Virus record (IMG/VR): IMGVR_UViG_3300040815_000684 | Span: 1-20,902 of that record | Length of the DNA: 20,902 nucleotides | Strand: one strand, 5' to 3' | Source: a virus | In this document: positions 19,597 through 20,902 of the stretch, piece by piece | Layout of the letters: each line of letters begins with the position of its first letter | Numbering within the stretch: position 1 is the stretch's first letter | The notes under the pieces: generated by a model | The model's input: only the letters and a program-made list of their open reading frames with translations | Databases searched by the model: none | Told to the model about the DNA's origin: nothing | Translations under genes and position numbers: made by a program

Positions 19597-20261
19597 TGAA
19601 GAACATAGAAAATGGCGAAACCTATAAGGTTAGAGATATCTGGAGTTTTGATGTCCACGTCCAAAAAGGTGATTATAATGAATATGTCAATAAGAACTTT
19701 GACGGAACAAGTTTCTTAATGGCAAAAGATTGTAGTGTTAGTGTAGACAATTCTTGGTCGGTTAGTGATACTAATTTTACTGGACAAACAGTAAATCCAT
19801 TTACCGCAGAAGTGTATGATACATTTGTTCATATTAAGTTTTATGGTTTATCAATGAATGATGACCGTTTGTTTATACCTAAAGGTCTTCCTAAAGGTAA
19901 TCTATCCTATATGGACGGAGGCACAAACACTACTGCTTCAAACCCAGGCAGACTAGGATTACCTGTAGTCAACTATGTTCATTTCCCTGCTGGAATGAAA
20001 CAAACCCTGCATACTCACCCAAGTCAAAGAATCGGTCTTATTCTCTCTGGTAGAGGTGAGATTGAACTTGATAATGGCGTAATGTTTCCTATCGAAGAAG
20101 GAGACTGTTGGATTATGGAAAGAAATGTATTACATAACTTTATGTGTAATCAAGGAGAAGATGTCACTCTGTTTGTGTTTAGTCCTGACTCTGGTACAGG
20201 GCCGACAGATGAAATTAATCCATTGAAGGTGAGAACTTATGTCGGACAACAAAGAGCGTAA
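19593..20261 (+). CDS. Cupin-domain protein
   Basis: Single cupin fold at about residues 125-200 with a 120-residue N-terminal part that I do not recognise. Motif 1 is HFPAGMKQTLHTHPSQRIG with H140 and H142, but the position normally occupied by Glu is Q/R (Q145/R146). Motif 2 is EEGDCWIMERNVLHNFMC with H181. Three His may still bind a metal, so it could be an epimerase-, dioxygenase- or isomerase-like protein, or a sugar-binding one. No membrane segment. ATG 19593 overlaps the TGA of the amidotransferase; a second ATG follows immediately (ATGATG). The end overlaps the next gene by 23 bp. Its position in a tightly coupled set with ferritin-like, amidotransferase and P-loop proteins suggests a joint pathway. 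Confidence 0.78.
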   Translation: MMKNIENGETYKVRDIWSFDVHVQKGDYNEYVNKNFDGTSFLMAKDCSVSVDNSWSVSDTNFTGQTVNPFTAEVYDTFVHIKFYGLSMNDDRLFIPKGLPKGNLSYMDGGTNTTASNPGRLGLPVVNYVHFPAGMKQTLHTHPSQRIGLILSGRGEIELDNGVMFPIEEGDCWIMERNVLHNFMCNQGEDVTLFVFSPDSGTGPTDEINPLKVRTYVGQQRA

Positions 20262-20874
20262 ACTATTAATCATAACAGGGCCGCAAGGTTCTGGAAATCA
20301 TTTATTCAGTAAAGTATTCGGATATCACTCAGATGTAAATGGGTGGGATTTCGGAGACAAATACTGGATTCCTAGTGACGAAGAACCTTTTGCTGAATGT
20401 TGGGTTGACCCATCTAAAACAAAAAGTATGTTAAATCATAATCTTATGGTTGCGAATGTAAGTGTGCCTTTTGTTTATGATGGAGTTAAACAGATTCCTC
20501 AGATACAACAAGTAGTCTATGAAGCAGAAGACTATGGATATGATGTAAAGGTTTGTATCGTAGTACGTGATAACAATATTAACAAAGAACAACAACGTAG
20601 AGTTCGTAAGGAAGTAACCTTACCAACTGCACTACAATATTATTATAATCTAGACGCAACTTTAGAGTTTTTATCACACGAATCATTATATCTTTATGGT
20701 GGTGCATATCTAAAATGGTTATCTAAAGTTCTTGATTTTCCTATTGCTTATAATGATGAACGAGTAATCAAAGATATCAACGAAGACCAGAATGCGAAGT
20801 ACGTGAAACACGTAGAAAAACATTGGTTAGACGAACAAGTATGGCAAGGAATAAGACCTAAAAATGAAAGGTAA
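20239..20874 (+). CDS. P-loop protein with non-canonical Walker A (possible sulfotransferase-like)
   Basis: The N-terminus KLLIITGPQGSGNHLFSKVF (8-27) is a beta strand followed by a phosphate-binding loop, GPQGSGNH. The Lys and Ser/Thr of a normal Walker A (GxxxxGK[ST]) are replaced by N and H, and SGN recalls the PAPS-binding P..SGN/TT loop of sulfotransferases. A typical sulfotransferase 3'-phosphate motif is not obvious. VKVCIVVRDNNINKEQQRRVRKE (about 104-126) contains a basic helix with an R.D that could contact a nucleotide. 211 aa, soluble. GGTGAG before ATG 20239 is the ribosome site; overlap with cupin 23 bp. The frame of the next gene begins 11 bp before its stop with another P-loop-like start, so two related genes may be adjacent. 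Function uncertain. Confidence 0.6.
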   Translation: MSDNKERKLLIITGPQGSGNHLFSKVFGYHSDVNGWDFGDKYWIPSDEEPFAECWVDPSKTKSMLNHNLMVANVSVPFVYDGVKQIPQIQQVVYEAEDYGYDVKVCIVVRDNNINKEQQRRVRKEVTLPTALQYYYNLDATLEFLSHESLYLYGGAYLKWLSKVLDFPIAYNDERVIKDINEDQNAKYVKHVEKHWLDEQVWQGIRPKNER

Positions 20875-20902
20875 TTATCTACTAATGACTGGAGCGCCAG
20901 GC
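20864..20902 (+). CDS. Partial gene, N-terminus of a second P-loop-like protein
   Basis: ATG 20864 overlaps the end of the preceding gene; the 13 visible codons give MKGNYLLMTGAPG before the window ends. The strand-plus-glycine start (NYLLMTGAPG) resembles KLLIITGPQG of the neighbour, so this may be a tandem paralogue. There is too little sequence to decide the family. Confidence 0.5.
   Translation, partial: MKGNYLLMTGAPG

Noticed and set aside
1-20902. tRNA genes, CRISPR arrays, insertion sequences, integrase or att sites
   Set aside because: No T-loop-like GGTTCRA-type sequences in gaps, no regularly spaced repeats, no transposase or integrase motifs were seen; the largest gap is about 100 bp.

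Overview
The window reads as an accessory-rich stretch of a large AT-rich (roughly one-third G+C) marine T4-like myovirus genome. Evidence: every convincing gene is on the + strand, genes are packed end to end with 1-25 bp overlaps, and the set is typical of such phages: class I ribonucleotide reductase (nrdA/nrdB), PhoH, a GTA-type holin, an M15 peptidase, a SegE-like GIY-YIG nuclease, T4-type late promoter octamers (TATAAATA) and many small conserved hypotheticals. No head, tail or replisome gene and no photosynthesis gene is present, so the host (SAR11-like, cyanobacterial or other) cannot be decided here.

Layout. 1-669: 3' part of an asparagine-synthase-like gene. 678-2004: two hypotheticals and a holin. 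2008-5591: sigma70-type promoter, then nrdA (with an inserted glutaredoxin domain), nrdB, a 40-aa zinc-ribbon protein and a GIY-YIG nuclease. 5569-7798: two tandem ANL-superfamily (AMP-binding) genes, the second degenerate and cut short. 7805-9697: small hypotheticals, with two near-consensus early promoters, closed by a hairpin at 9723-9742. 9767-12309: aspartate decarboxylase (panD), a small hypothetical, phoH, M15 peptidase and a glycosyltransferase. 12306-18300: a third copy of the same promoter type, then HAD phosphatase, NodU/TobZ-type carbamoyltransferase, a two-TM protein, GT9-like protein, a very small ORF, a small TM protein, radical SAM/SPASM enzyme, GT25-like and GT8-like glycosyltransferases. 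18296-20902: late promoter, then ferritin-like di-iron protein, class I glutamine amidotransferase, cupin, and two P-loop genes (the second cut by the window end).

How it may work together. RNR with its own glutaredoxin supplies dNTPs. Holin and peptidase belong to lysis. The long 3' half looks like a small-molecule or glycan tailoring pathway: four glycosyltransferase-like proteins, a carbamoyltransferase, radical SAM and di-iron redox enzymes, an amidotransferase, a cupin and a possible sulfotransferase-like P-loop protein. The product (virion glycan, host surface sugar or modified base) cannot be read from sequence. PanD and the ANL pair both touch CoA/acyl chemistry, but any link is speculation.

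Signals beyond genes: the tetranucleotide GATC is completely absent by direct reading of the whole window; three early promoters share an extended motif with a palindrome over the -10; stop codons are embedded in -35 boxes; and late-promoter octamers sit five bases from two start codons that lack a Shine-Dalgarno sequence.
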